Positions 41,374-52,004 of a stretch of DNA of 64,000 nucleotides are shown here, one piece after another (the stretch's first letter is position 1; every line of letters starts with the position of its first letter). The stretch is taken from assembly GCF_023169945.1 (NCBI RefSeq), contig NZ_AP025591.1, positions 2,874,501 to 2,938,500 on the forward strand. The letters are read 5' to 3'. The notes under the pieces were generated by a model. It was not told the origin of the DNA. It worked only from the letters and a program-made list of their open reading frames with translations, and ran no database searches. The position numbers and the translations under genes are program-made. The stretch is from Anaeromyxobacter oryzae. Lineage in GTDB: Bacteria > Myxococcota > Myxococcia > Myxococcales > Anaeromyxobacteraceae.

Positions 41374-42780
41374 ATGGACGCACCCACGAGCGCCAAGATG
41401 CTCACGCCGCTCGATGACCTCTGGTCCCGGATCGACTCGATCCTGCGCGCGCGGCTGCGCCAGGATCTGTACGAGCGTTGGTTCTCGCCGCTGCGGCCCA
41501 TCGCGCTCGGTGACGGACGGCTCCAGATCGGCGCCCCGGATCGCTTCCACCGGGACTTCGTCGAGGATCACTACCGCTCGCTCTTCGAGGACTGCGTGCC
41601 GTCCCTCGTCGGCGAGCGCATCCGGATCGTCTTCGCCGTCGACGACGCCCCCCGGCCGATGCCGAGCCCGTCGGCCGCCGCGCCCGCGCTCACGCCCTCC
41701 TCGACGCCCGCGCTGACCCCGGTCCCCCTTCCCCGCACCGACGGCGGGCCCATCGACCCGCGCGACTCGCGCCCCAACCCGCGCTACGCGTTCGACACCT
41801 TCGTCGTCGGCGCGTCCAACCACTTCGCCTTCGCCGCGGCGCAGGCGGTCGCGGCGAACCCGGGCCGGACCTGGAACCCGCTCTTCCTGCACGGCGACTC
41901 CGGCCTCGGGAAGACGCACCTCCTCCACGCGGTCGCCCACGCGATCCTCGAGAAGAGCGGCGGGCGCGTCGCGATCGTCTCCTCCGAGCGCTACACGAAC
42001 GACTTCGTCGCCGCCCTCTCGAAGGGCACGATGGACGAGTTCCGCCGCAAGTACCGCGAGTGCTCCGCCCTCCTCGTCGACGACGTGCAGTTCCTCGCCG
42101 GCAAGGACAAGACCGCGGAGGAGTTCTTCCACACGTTCAACGAGCTCCACGATCACCACGTCCAGATCGTGCTCTCGAGCGATCGGTCGCCGAAGGAGCT
42201 GAAGGGCCTCGACGAGCGGCTCTGCTCCCGCTTCGAGTGGGGGATGCGCGTCCAGATCGAGGCGCCCGAGTTCGAGACGCGCGCCGCCATCCTCAAGAAG
42301 AAGGCGGACGTCGAGACCATCGACCTGCCGGACGAGGTGACGCAGCTCCTCGCCCAGCACATCCGGTCGAACGTGCGCGAGCTCGAGGGCGCCCTCATGC
42401 GCCTCGCCGCCTTCGCCTCCCTGAAGAGCGAGCCCATCACCATCCAGCTCGCGCGCGACGTCCTCTCCGACGTGATCCCGCCGGAGGGCTACCGGCCGTC
42501 CATCGAGCGGATCCAGGAGGAGGTCGCGGGGTACTACGGCCTCACCGTCGCGAAGCTCACGAGCGCCTCGCGCGAGCAGAAGATCGCGCTGCCCCGCCAG
42601 GTCGCGATGTGGCTCTGCCGCGAGCTCGCGAAGGAGACCCTCCAGTCCATCGCCGAGAAGTTCAACAAGAAGGACCACACCACCGTCATCTCGGCGATCG
42701 AGCGGGTGAACACGCTCCGCGAGACGGACGAAGGCGTGAAGGGCGCCCTCCGGGCGCTCACGAGCAAGCTCGCCCCGTGA
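41374..42780 (+). CDS. dnaA: Chromosomal replication initiator DnaA
   Basis: The 468-residue product starts at ATG 41374 (MDAPTSAKMLTPLDDLW); codons upstream are not DnaA-like. Domain I is about residues 10-85, followed by a Pro/Ala/Thr-rich linker to about residue 125. The AAA+ domain has Walker A LHGDSGLGKTHLLHAV (about residue 174), Walker B LLVDDVQFLAGKDKT (about 235) and sensor 2 around NVRELEGALMRL. Domain IV ends with the DnaA-box-binding helix-turn-helix and the signature KKDHTTVISAIERV. It melts oriC and loads the helicase. Confidence 0.98.
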   Translation: MDAPTSAKMLTPLDDLWSRIDSILRARLRQDLYERWFSPLRPIALGDGRLQIGAPDRFHRDFVEDHYRSLFEDCVPSLVGERIRIVFAVDDAPRPMPSPSAAAPALTPSSTPALTPVPLPRTDGGPIDPRDSRPNPRYAFDTFVVGASNHFAFAAAQAVAANPGRTWNPLFLHGDSGLGKTHLLHAVAHAILEKSGGRVAIVSSERYTNDFVAALSKGTMDEFRRKYRECSALLVDDVQFLAGKDKTAEEFFHTFNELHDHHVQIVLSSDRSPKELKGLDERLCSRFEWGMRVQIEAPEFETRAAILKKKADVETIDLPDEVTQLLAQHIRSNVRELEGALMRLAAFASLKSEPITIQLARDVLSDVIPPEGYRPSIERIQEEVAGYYGLTVAKLTSASREQKIALPRQVAMWLCRELAKETLQSIAEKFNKKDHTTVISAIERVNTLRETDEGVKGALRALTSKLAP

Positions 42781-43141
42781 TCTCCGCTCCCGCCCTCGTC
42801 CGCGAGCGCCGGCGCCCCTCGCCCGCGCCGGACGGGCGGGCGCGTCCGATCGTCGCCCGTTCGCTGCCGGTGCGTCCTTCTCCCACCTGCCCGATCGACG
42901 CGGGAATCGACGGCCTCCGCACGTTGTGGATCACGTGTGGATCGCGTGTCGCTCCGGCTGGGGACGGGGTGTGGGCGGCTGTTGACACTCTTTCACGCGC
43001 CGCGCTACACAAACTCGACCCGCGCGGATCCCCGGTTTTATCCAGGGGGAAAACGTCAGTGGATCCGAACGCGAAGGCCTCTTTTCCACAGCGTCCCGGC
43101 CCCTGCTTCGGCGACGATTCAAAGAATAAAGAGGATCTCCC
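42781..43141. other. Probable oriC (dnaA-dnaN intergenic region)
   Basis: The region contains several strings near the DnaA box TTATCCACA. TGTGGATCA (42925-42933) and TGTGGATCG (42936-42944) are on the minus strand, 11 bp apart. TTATCCAGG is at 43038-43046 and TTTTCCACA at 43082-43090 on the plus strand. An AT-rich patch, ATTCAAAGAATAAAG (43118-43132), adjoins dnaN. Together with flanking dnaA and dnaN this is the best oriC candidate; the boundary is not defined. Confidence 0.6.
42982..43011 (+). promoter_or_regulatory. Candidate dnaN promoter
   Basis: A perfect -35 TTGACA (42982-42987), 18-nt spacer and TACACA (43006-43011) lie 131 nt upstream of the dnaN ATG, among the DnaA-box-like sites. 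DnaA binding might therefore also control dnaN. Confidence 0.5.
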
Positions 43142-44269
43142 ATGGAACTGAAGATCGGCGTCTCCGAGCTCACGCGTGCGCTCGGCCGCTCGCAGGGCAT
43201 CGTGGAAAAGAAGAGCACGATGCCGATCCTCTCCCACGTCCTCCTCGAGGCGAAGAAGGGGACGGACCTCATCGTCTCCGCGACCGACCTCGACCTCGCC
43301 GTCTCCTCCGAGCACAAGTGCGAGGTGCTGAAGGAGGGCGCCGTGGCGGTGTCGGCCAGGCACCTCTACGACATCGTGAAGGCGCTGCCCGAGCAGACCG
43401 TCACGCTCAAGAAGGCCTCGAACAACTACCTCGAGGTCCGGAGCGGCCCCTCCGAGTTCAAGATCGTCGGGCTGCCGGCCGAGGACTTCCCGGCGTTGCC
43501 CAAGTTCGACAAGGTCCCGTTCGCGGACGTCGCGCCCGCGGCGCTCCTCGAGATGATCGAGCGGACCTCCTTCGCCGTCTCGACGGACGAGACCCGCTAC
43601 AACCTCAACGGCGTCTACTTCGAGCCCTCCGCCGAGGCGCTCCGCCTCGTCGCGACCGACGGACACCGACTCTCGCTCGCGGAGAAGCAGCTCGACGCCA
43701 CCTTCGGCCTGAAGCGCGGCGTGATCCTCCCGAAGAAGGGGCTCCAGGAGCTCAGGAAGCTTCTCTCCGAGGCGGCCGAGTCCGGCGAGGAGAAGCCGGA
43801 GGCGAAGCTCGGGTTCGTCGAGAACAGCGCCATCTTCCGGCGTCCCGGGGTCGTCCTCGTGATGCGGCTCATCGAGGGGCTCTTCCCCGACTACAAGCAG
43901 GTCATCCCGAAGCAGGGCGAGAAGATCGTGAAGGTCGGCCGCGCCCGCCTCCTCGAGACGCTCCGCCGCATCTCGCTCCTCTCCTCCGACAAGGCGCACG
44001 CGGTGAAGCTCGAGCTCGGCAAGGGCGTGCTCCGCGTGCAGTCGCAGAACCCGGACCTCGGCGAGGCGAAGGAGGAGGTCCCGGTCGACTACGCCGGCGA
44101 GCCCCTCAAGATCGGCTTCAACGCGCGGTACCTCATGGAGGTCCTCGCGGTGGTGAAGTCCCAGGACGTCGTGCTCGAGCTCGCCGACGACCTCTCGCCG
44201 GGCGTCATGAAGGGCGCCGGCGAGGAGGACAAGGGCTTCACCGCGGTCGTGATGCCGATGCGGATCTGA
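43142..44269 (+). CDS. dnaN: DNA polymerase III beta clamp
   Basis: The 375-residue product forms the sliding clamp. The three repeated clamp domains are visible by their starts (MELKIGVSELTRALGRSQGIVEKK, quoted to LGRSQG; PAALLEMIERTSFAVSTDETR; GRARLLETLRRISLLSSDKA). The peptide-binding C-terminus ends AVVMPMRI, close to the family MPMRL. It has an AGAGGA ribosome site. recF begins 13 nt later. Confidence 0.97.
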   Translation: MELKIGVSELTRALGRSQGIVEKKSTMPILSHVLLEAKKGTDLIVSATDLDLAVSSEHKCEVLKEGAVAVSARHLYDIVKALPEQTVTLKKASNNYLEVRSGPSEFKIVGLPAEDFPALPKFDKVPFADVAPAALLEMIERTSFAVSTDETRYNLNGVYFEPSAEALRLVATDGHRLSLAEKQLDATFGLKRGVILPKKGLQELRKLLSEAAESGEEKPEAKLGFVENSAIFRRPGVVLVMRLIEGLFPDYKQVIPKQGEKIVKVGRARLLETLRRISLLSSDKAHAVKLELGKGVLRVQSQNPDLGEAKEEVPVDYAGEPLKIGFNARYLMEVLAVVKSQDVVLELADDLSPGVMKGAGEEDKGFTAVVMPMRI

Positions 44270-44282
44270 GACGCAGGAACCG

Positions 44283-45392
44283 TTGCGGCTCCTCTCGCTC
44301 CACGTCCAGGACTTCCGGAACCTCGCGGCGGTGGAGCTCGCGCCGTCGCCGCGAGCGACCATCCTCGTGGGCGAGAACGGCCAGGGGAAGACGAACCTCC
44401 TCGAGGCCGTCTACTTCCTCGCGACCCTGAAGCCGCTCCGCGCCTCGCGCCTGCAGGAGCTCGTCCGGTTCGGCGCCGCGCACGCCCAGGTCGCGGGCGA
44501 CTTCGACGGCCCGGGCGGCGTACGTCGGGTCGCGGTCCGGGTCGAGCCCGGCGGCAGGACCGCGCTCCTCGACGGGAAGCCCCAGGAGAAGCTCGACTCG
44601 TACTTCGAGGGGCTCGCGGCGGTCTGCTTCGCGCCGGACGACCTCCTCCTCGTGAAGGGCGGGCCGGACGGGCGCCGGCGCTTCCTCGACCGGGCCGCGT
44701 TCAACCGGTGGCCGGCGGTGCTCGCCGAGGCGCGCGACTACGTGCGGGCGCTCCGGGCGAGGAACGCCGCGCTGCGCACCGGGACGGCGGAGGTGGAGGA
44801 GAGCTTCCGCGGGCCGCTCGTCCGCGCCGCGGCGCGCCTCCTGGTCCGCCGCCGCGAGCTCGTCCTGGAGCTCGCGCCGCGCGTGCAGGTCGCCTTCGCC
44901 GAGATCTCCGGTCCGGGCGCGCCCGAGGTGCGGTTCGCGTACCGGCCGGCGCACGGCGTCCGCATCGACGGAACGGAGGCGGAGATCGCGGCGGGGCTCT
45001 CCGGGATCCTCGGGCAGCGCCTCGAGCGCGACCGCGAGAAGGGCTTCACCTCGGCGGGCCCGCACGCCGACGAGCTCACCCTCGCCCTCGACGGCAAGGG
45101 GGCGAAGCTCTTCGGGAGCCAGGGCCAGCAGCGCGCGCTCGTCCTCGCCCTCAAGATCGCCGAGATCGAGAACCTGCGGGCGGCGCTGGGGCGCCCGCCG
45201 CTCCTCCTGCTCGACGACGTGTCGTCCGAGCTCGATCCCGCCAAGAACCGGTACCTGCTCGCCTACCTGGGAGGGCTCGCGGCGCAGGCTTTCCTCACCA
45301 CCACCGACCGCCGGCTCCTCGACCCGGCGGCCGGCCCGGACACGGCCTTTTACAGGGTGGAGAAAGGGGTCGTCACCGCGCTCGTTTCTTGA
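44283..45392 (+). CDS. recF: DNA replication and repair protein RecF
   Basis: The 369-residue product starts at TTG 44283, 13 nt after dnaN. It is an SMC-like ATPase with Walker A ILVGENGQGKTNLLEA, the signature GSQGQQRALVLALKIAE, and Walker B PLLLLDDVSSELD. The N-terminal RLLSLHVQDFRNLAAVEL is typical. RecF loads RecA at gaps with RecO and RecR. Its place between dnaN and gyrB is the classical order. Confidence 0.97.
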   Translation: MRLLSLHVQDFRNLAAVELAPSPRATILVGENGQGKTNLLEAVYFLATLKPLRASRLQELVRFGAAHAQVAGDFDGPGGVRRVAVRVEPGGRTALLDGKPQEKLDSYFEGLAAVCFAPDDLLLVKGGPDGRRRFLDRAAFNRWPAVLAEARDYVRALRARNAALRTGTAEVEESFRGPLVRAAARLLVRRRELVLELAPRVQVAFAEISGPGAPEVRFAYRPAHGVRIDGTEAEIAAGLSGILGQRLERDREKGFTSAGPHADELTLALDGKGAKLFGSQGQQRALVLALKIAEIENLRAALGRPPLLLLDDVSSELDPAKNRYLLAYLGGLAAQAFLTTTDRRLLDPAAGPDTAFYRVEKGVVTALVS

Positions 45393-45417
45393 ATGAAACC
45401 CGGGGCTTCGGTGTTGA

Positions 45418-47967
<2,550 letters not shown>

Positions 47968-48014
47968 GACGCTCGCCGAGGAGCGGACGGCCGATCGCAG
48001 GAAAGGAACGAACC

Positions 48015-49010
48015 ATGCCCCGCGCCGCCTTCGCCGCCGTCGCCGCGCACGTGCCGGACCGCGTCGTCACGAACGACGACCTCACGAAGGTGATGGAGAC
48101 CTCGGACGCCTGGATCCAGGAGCGGACCGGGATCCGCGAGCGGCGCTGGGTGCGCGAGGGGACCGAGAACTCGGACCTCGCCTACGAGGCGACCAAGAAG
48201 GCGCTCGCGAAGGCGGGCTGGCAGCCGAAGGACGTCGAGGCGATCGTCTACGCGTCGCTCTCGCCGGATCACATGTTCCCCGGCGACGGCTGCTACCTGA
48301 ACGCGAAGCTCGGGATCCCCGGCGTCCCCGCCATCGACATCCGCAACCAGTGCTCCGGGTTCGTCTACGGCCTCGCGGTCGCCGACGCCTGGATCCGGAT
48401 CGGGATGTACCGGCGGGTCCTCCTCGTCGGCTCGGAGATCCACTCGACCGGGCTCGACGTGTCCACGCGCGGACGCGACGTGGCGGTGATCTTCGGCGAC
48501 GGCGCGGGCGCCGCCCTCCTCGAGGCGACCGACGATCCGGACCGCGGCGTCCTCTCCTGCCACCTCCACGCCGACGGGCGGTACACGGCGGAGCTGTCCT
48601 GCGAGGCGCCCGGGTCGAAGTACCATCCGCGCGTGCAGGCCCGGATGATCGAGGACGGGAGCGTCTACCCGCGGATGGAAGGGCAGAGGGTCTTCAAGAA
48701 CGCGATCGTCCGGATGCCCGAGGTGCTCCGGGAGGCGCTCGCGAAGAGCGGGCTCGAGCCGAAGGACCTGAAGATCCTGATCCCGCACCAGGCGAACCTC
48801 CGGATCGCCCAGATGGTGCAGCGGTCGCTCGAGCTCCGCGACGACCAGGTGTTCAACAACATCCAGAAGTACGGGAACACCACCGCCGCCTCGATTCCGA
48901 TCGCGCTCGCGGAGGCCGTCGAGGAGAGGGGCATCCAGCGGGGCGACCTCGTGGGTCTGTGCGCGTTCGGGGCCGGCTTTACTTGGGCGAGCGCCCTGGT
49001 ACGCTGGTAG
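48015..49010 (+). CDS. fabH: Beta-ketoacyl-ACP synthase III (FabH-like)
   Basis: The 331-residue product starts at ATG 48015 with GGAA upstream. The thiolase-fold catalytic triad is visible: Cys112 in RNQCSGFVYGL, His257 in LIPHQANLRI and the Asn in YGNTTAAS (about 286). FabH condenses acyl-CoA with malonyl-ACP to start fatty acid synthesis. It is alone here, not in a fab cluster, so a role with a special starter acyl-CoA is also possible. Confidence 0.9.
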   Translation: MPRAAFAAVAAHVPDRVVTNDDLTKVMETSDAWIQERTGIRERRWVREGTENSDLAYEATKKALAKAGWQPKDVEAIVYASLSPDHMFPGDGCYLNAKLGIPGVPAIDIRNQCSGFVYGLAVADAWIRIGMYRRVLLVGSEIHSTGLDVSTRGRDVAVIFGDGAGAALLEATDDPDRGVLSCHLHADGRYTAELSCEAPGSKYHPRVQARMIEDGSVYPRMEGQRVFKNAIVRMPEVLREALAKSGLEPKDLKILIPHQANLRIAQMVQRSLELRDDQVFNNIQKYGNTTAASIPIALAEAVEERGIQRGDLVGLCAFGAGFTWASALVRW

Positions 49011-49116
49011 GCGCTTGATCTCCGTCAGCGGGTGAGGGGCCCGCTCGGGAAGCAACGCGCAGGGGGAGCGCACGCGTTTCTCGGGAGGCAGGTCGCTCCG
49101 TGTCTCGCAACGGTTC

Positions 49117-49190
49117 TGAGGCGTCGTCTAATGGCAGGACCGCGGACTTTGGATCCGCTCATGAAGGTTCGAATCCTTCCGCCTCAGCCA
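49117..49190 (+). tRNA. tRNA-Gln (anticodon UUG), CCA encoded
   Basis: A 74-nt cloverleaf. The acceptor stem TGAGGCG pairs with CGCCTCA; the anticodon stem GCGGA/TCCGC holds the loop CTTTGGA with anticodon TTG (49149-49151). The T arm AAGGTTCGAATCCTT is normal, and G plus CCA (49188-49190) closes it. It lies about 100 nt after fabH. Confidence 0.95.
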
Positions 49191-49240
49191 CCTCCTCGCC
49201 GGCGCAGCGGGCCGTGAACCAGCGCGCGGAGGTGAAGAGC

Positions 49241-49762
49241 TTGTCGAGGCCTACGCAGATCCTGCTGGTCGGGCTCGGCGCGCTCCCGCCCCGCGTGCTC
49301 GCCGAGGCGGGGCAGGCGCTCCGGGACGTGCTCGCCGTCTCGCCGCGCGCGGGCCCGTCGCTCGACCGCCCCGAGTACGCGTTCAACAAGGATCGCGCCC
49401 AGTACCACACGCCGGCGATCCTCCGGCGCCTCTCGTCGCTCCGCGGGGGCGCGGGCGGCGCGCCCGTCGTCGGCATCGCCGAAGTGGACCTCTTCCTCCC
49501 CGACGCCCGCTTCGTGATCGGCGACGCCGATCGCGACGCGGGCTCGGCCATCTTCTCGCTCTTCCGCCTCGGCTCGCCCGACGTGCCGGTGATCCGCCGC
49601 CGGGCGCAGGTGGAGGCGGTCCACGCCGCCGGTCACCTGCTCGGGCTCTCGCACTGCAGCGACTTCCGGTGCGCGATGTTCCTGTCGGAGGACGCGGCCG
49701 ACTCGGACCGGAAGGGGCCGGGGCTGTGCGCGGCCTGCCGCGCGGCGCTGGGGCTCTCGTAG
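49241..49762 (+). CDS. Archaemetzincin-like protein with substituted catalytic Glu
   Basis: The 173-residue product starts at TTG 49241, 8 nt after GGAGG (49228-49232); codons further upstream run into tRNA-Gln. The archaemetzincin pattern HExxHxxGxxxCx4CxM...CxxC is clear at residues 128-166: HAAGHLLGLSHCSDFRCAM, then CAAC. The zinc histidines (128, 132, 138) and the four structural-zinc cysteines (139, 144, 163, 166) are all kept, but the general-base Glu is Ala (codon GCC at 49625). The upstream VGIAEVDLFLPDARFVIGDAD segment is family-like. It may be an inactive relative, a zinc-binding protein, or use another base. Confidence 0.8.
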   Translation: MSRPTQILLVGLGALPPRVLAEAGQALRDVLAVSPRAGPSLDRPEYAFNKDRAQYHTPAILRRLSSLRGGAGGAPVVGIAEVDLFLPDARFVIGDADRDAGSAIFSLFRLGSPDVPVIRRRAQVEAVHAAGHLLGLSHCSDFRCAMFLSEDAADSDRKGPGLCAACRAALGLS

Positions 49763-49809
49763 GAGCGCGCGACCCGCCGGTCCCGCGCGGCGCGCCCTCG
49801 CTCACGCCG

Positions 49810-50616
49810 ATGCCCATCAACCTGTGCCAGCGCCGGACGACGAGCTGCGGCGCCTGCTGCGGGCTCTACAACCGCGAGGATCTCTCCCGGACCGCGATCC
49901 GCGCCGAGCTCTCCCGGCGCACGCGCGCGCTCGCGGGCGTGCCGCGCACGCCGGAGGCCTTCGGCGCCGCGGCCCGCGCGCTCGCCGCGTCGGGGCCCGC
50001 GCCGCTCTTCCCCTCCGTCCGGATCTGCCCGCTCCTCGGCTTCCTCGACGCGGCCGAGACCCGGATCGGCTGCCTCGCCCACCCGAAGGCGACGGGCGGC
50101 CCCGACCTCCGCGACTGCGGGGTCTACGACGTCCTCACCTGCGACGCGTTCCTCTGTCCGAGCCACGCCTGGCTCACCGAGGAGGAAGCGGAGATCGCGT
50201 CGGCGGCGACCGGCGACTTCCACCTGTACGGCCTCGTCGTCACCGACGTGCCGTTCCTCCGCGCCGCGCTGGAGGGCGTCGCGGCGCGGACCGGCGCGAC
50301 GGTGCTGCTCCGGCACCTGGATCACGCGCCGTTCAAGGCAGCGCTCCGGAGGCTCCTCGCGCTCAAGGAGGAGCTCGCGCCCGGATCGGACGGGCTCTTC
50401 GGGGCCTTCCGGCCGGGCACGGACGGCGGCGAGGTCCCGCGCCGGATCGACTACGAGGCGCTCGGCCGGGCCTCGTCCCCGTACGACACGATCCTCACCT
50501 GCGTCGGTGCCGATCCGCGATCCGGGAACGATCTGGACGCGCTCGAGGACGAGGTCCGGGCCCGGCTCGACGCGTGCGCGCGTGCGTTCCCCGCGGCCGG
50601 GACGCACGGGAGCTGA
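49810..50616 (+). CDS. Cysteine-cluster protein (YkgJ-like)
   Basis: The 268-residue product starts at ATG 49810, 47 nt after the archaemetzincin-like gene. An N-terminal cysteine cluster (CQRRTTSCGACCGLYN) contains the CxxCC core of YkgJ-type putative iron/zinc-chelating proteins. More cysteines follow in ICPLLGFLD, RIGCLAHP and LRDCGVYDVLTCDAFLC, all in the first half. The second half looks helical without motifs. The biochemical role is unknown. It could share a metal theme with the gene before it. Confidence 0.65.
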   Translation: MPINLCQRRTTSCGACCGLYNREDLSRTAIRAELSRRTRALAGVPRTPEAFGAAARALAASGPAPLFPSVRICPLLGFLDAAETRIGCLAHPKATGGPDLRDCGVYDVLTCDAFLCPSHAWLTEEEAEIASAATGDFHLYGLVVTDVPFLRAALEGVAARTGATVLLRHLDHAPFKAALRRLLALKEELAPGSDGLFGAFRPGTDGGEVPRRIDYEALGRASSPYDTILTCVGADPRSGNDLDALEDEVRARLDACARAFPAAGTHGS

Positions 50617-51308
50617 GCAGGCCCTGGAGGCTCGCGCCGAGGCGGCGTCCGCGCGGACGCGCCGGGCCACGGGTCTCGAGAGGACACGGGAGCGGCCGCC
50701 TTTCACTGACGCGAGGACGCGAGCGCGAGGGGTTTCCAGGACGCGCGGTCGCCGCCGCGAGCCAGGCCTGGATCCTTCCCTCTCCCCCCCATTCACTTTC
50801 ACTTCCGCCCGGCGACGGGGGCCGGGCGCTCCGGGGTACGGCGCCGCGCCGGCGTGGAGGCCCCCTCGTCCGTGCTCGCCGCGGAACTCGCGACCGGGCG
50901 CCGTAGGTCGATCGGGCGCCGAAGCGCGCGGGGCCGCGGCACGCCCGGACGCGCCACGCTCGCGCCCGGGCGTGGCGTGCGTCGCGCGAGGCGAATGGTT
51001 CCGTGGGGCGCTCGCGTGTCACGTCGCGTGCACCGCGGCTGAAGTACTGTCGATCGGGTCCGTACGCAGCGACGCGGCTGCGCGCGGGCGAGGGGGCCTC
51101 CCCGACTGTTGGCGCGGCGCCTGTTGGCGTTCGCGATCCCGGCCCGACTCGACCACGCGCCCGACTCCGGGCTCGGACGCCGACGCCGACCTCGCGCTGG
51201 TCCTCTTCGCCCGACACCAGATCCCTCCCTCTCCCCCGCGCAGCGCAGCGGGGGCGAGGGCCAGTGTGAGGGGACTCGCCACTCACCGTGAACGGAGGAC
51301 CCGCCGGA
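50617..51308. other. 692-nt gap without a supported gene
   Basis: Open frames here have Arg/Pro/Ser-biased, motif-free translations, as expected by chance in GC-rich DNA. CCCTCTCCCCCC occurs near 50778. A longer inverted repeat of the same family (CCCTCTCCCCCGC ... GCGGGGGCGAGGG) lies at 51227-51260, just before the end of the Spy-like gene, where it might terminate that gene. Confidence 0.45.
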
Positions 51309-51770
51309 TCAGCACGCGCCGCCCGCGTGCGCGTGGCGGCGGTGCGGGCCCGACCGGACCAGCTCGGCGAGCCGGGTGCGCTGCTCCGGGTCGAGCGTGG
51401 CGTGGATCCGCGCGAGGGCGCCCGCGAGGCGCGCCTTCACCTCGGCGAGGCGGGCGAGCCGCGCGTCGAGGGCCGCGTCGAGCCGGGCGGAGTCCAGCGC
51501 CGGCTCGGCGAGCAGCGCCGCGAGATCGGTCCGGAGCGCGACCGCATCGCCCCGGAGCGCGCCGAGCGCGGCGGCGAGGGCGTCCGCCTCGGCGGTCACC
51601 ACCTGCTCCTGCTCGGGCCGCGTGCCGAGGCGGCGGAAGAGCCCGCGGAGGAGGAATGGCCGGCCTCCCTGGAACCGCCGGAAGCGGCGGTGCCAGACGG
51701 CGCGGCGGGCCAGGCCGGCGAGGAGGAGGATCGTGACGGCGCCGAGCGCGCCGGAGACGAACGGGGACAT
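51309..51770 (-). CDS. Spy/CpxP-like periplasmic protein (LTxxQ-type)
   Basis: The 153-residue product starts at ATG 51770 with AAAGGAG upstream. An N-terminal membrane or signal segment (SPFVSGALGAVTILLLAGLA) is followed by a basic patch (RRFRRFQGGRPF) and long amphipathic helices. LDPEQRTRLAELVRSG matches the LTxxQ motif of Spy, CpxP and CnrX/ZraP-type heavy-metal sensors. The C-terminus HRRHAHAGGAC holds three His and one Cys that might bind metal. Function as chaperone or metal sensor is inferred; no sensor kinase or sigma factor gene lies next to it. Confidence 0.65.
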   Translation of the reverse strand: MSPFVSGALGAVTILLLAGLARRAVWHRRFRRFQGGRPFLLRGLFRRLGTRPEQEQVVTAEADALAAALGALRGDAVALRTDLAALLAEPALDSARLDAALDARLARLAEVKARLAGALARIHATLDPEQRTRLAELVRSGPHRRHAHAGGAC

Positions 51771-51894
51771 GAACGGCTCCTTTCGGGCGCGCGGGTCGGC
51801 CGCGCGCGATCGGAGAGATGCCTCCCGGGCGTCGCGCGGGCGCGAAGCGCCGATGAAGAAGCGTGAACCCCGGAGATCGGCCCCCTCACCCCGT

Positions 51895-51919
51895 CCCTCT
51901 CCCCCGGTGGGGGAGAGGG
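51895..51919. repeat. CCCTCTCCCCC/GGGGGAGAGGG hairpin repeat
   Basis: A perfect 11-bp stem with a 3-nt loop (GGT) lies between the Spy-like gene and the Fe-S oxidoreductase stop. Related strings occur near 16718, 50778 and 51227, all intergenic. It may also terminate the Fe-S gene. Confidence 0.6.
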
Positions 51920-52004
51920 GGGACTCCACGCGCGTGCAGCGGCTGTCGCACGGCGAACATGCTGCCCCGGGGAGGCGTACCGGCGGGTCGCCCGCCGAGC
52001 GCCT

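Noticed and set aside
50495..51286. Minus-strand frame in the gap before the Spy-like gene
   Set aside because: Overlaps the end of the Cys-cluster gene in antisense and has Arg/Pro/Ser-rich random-like sequence.
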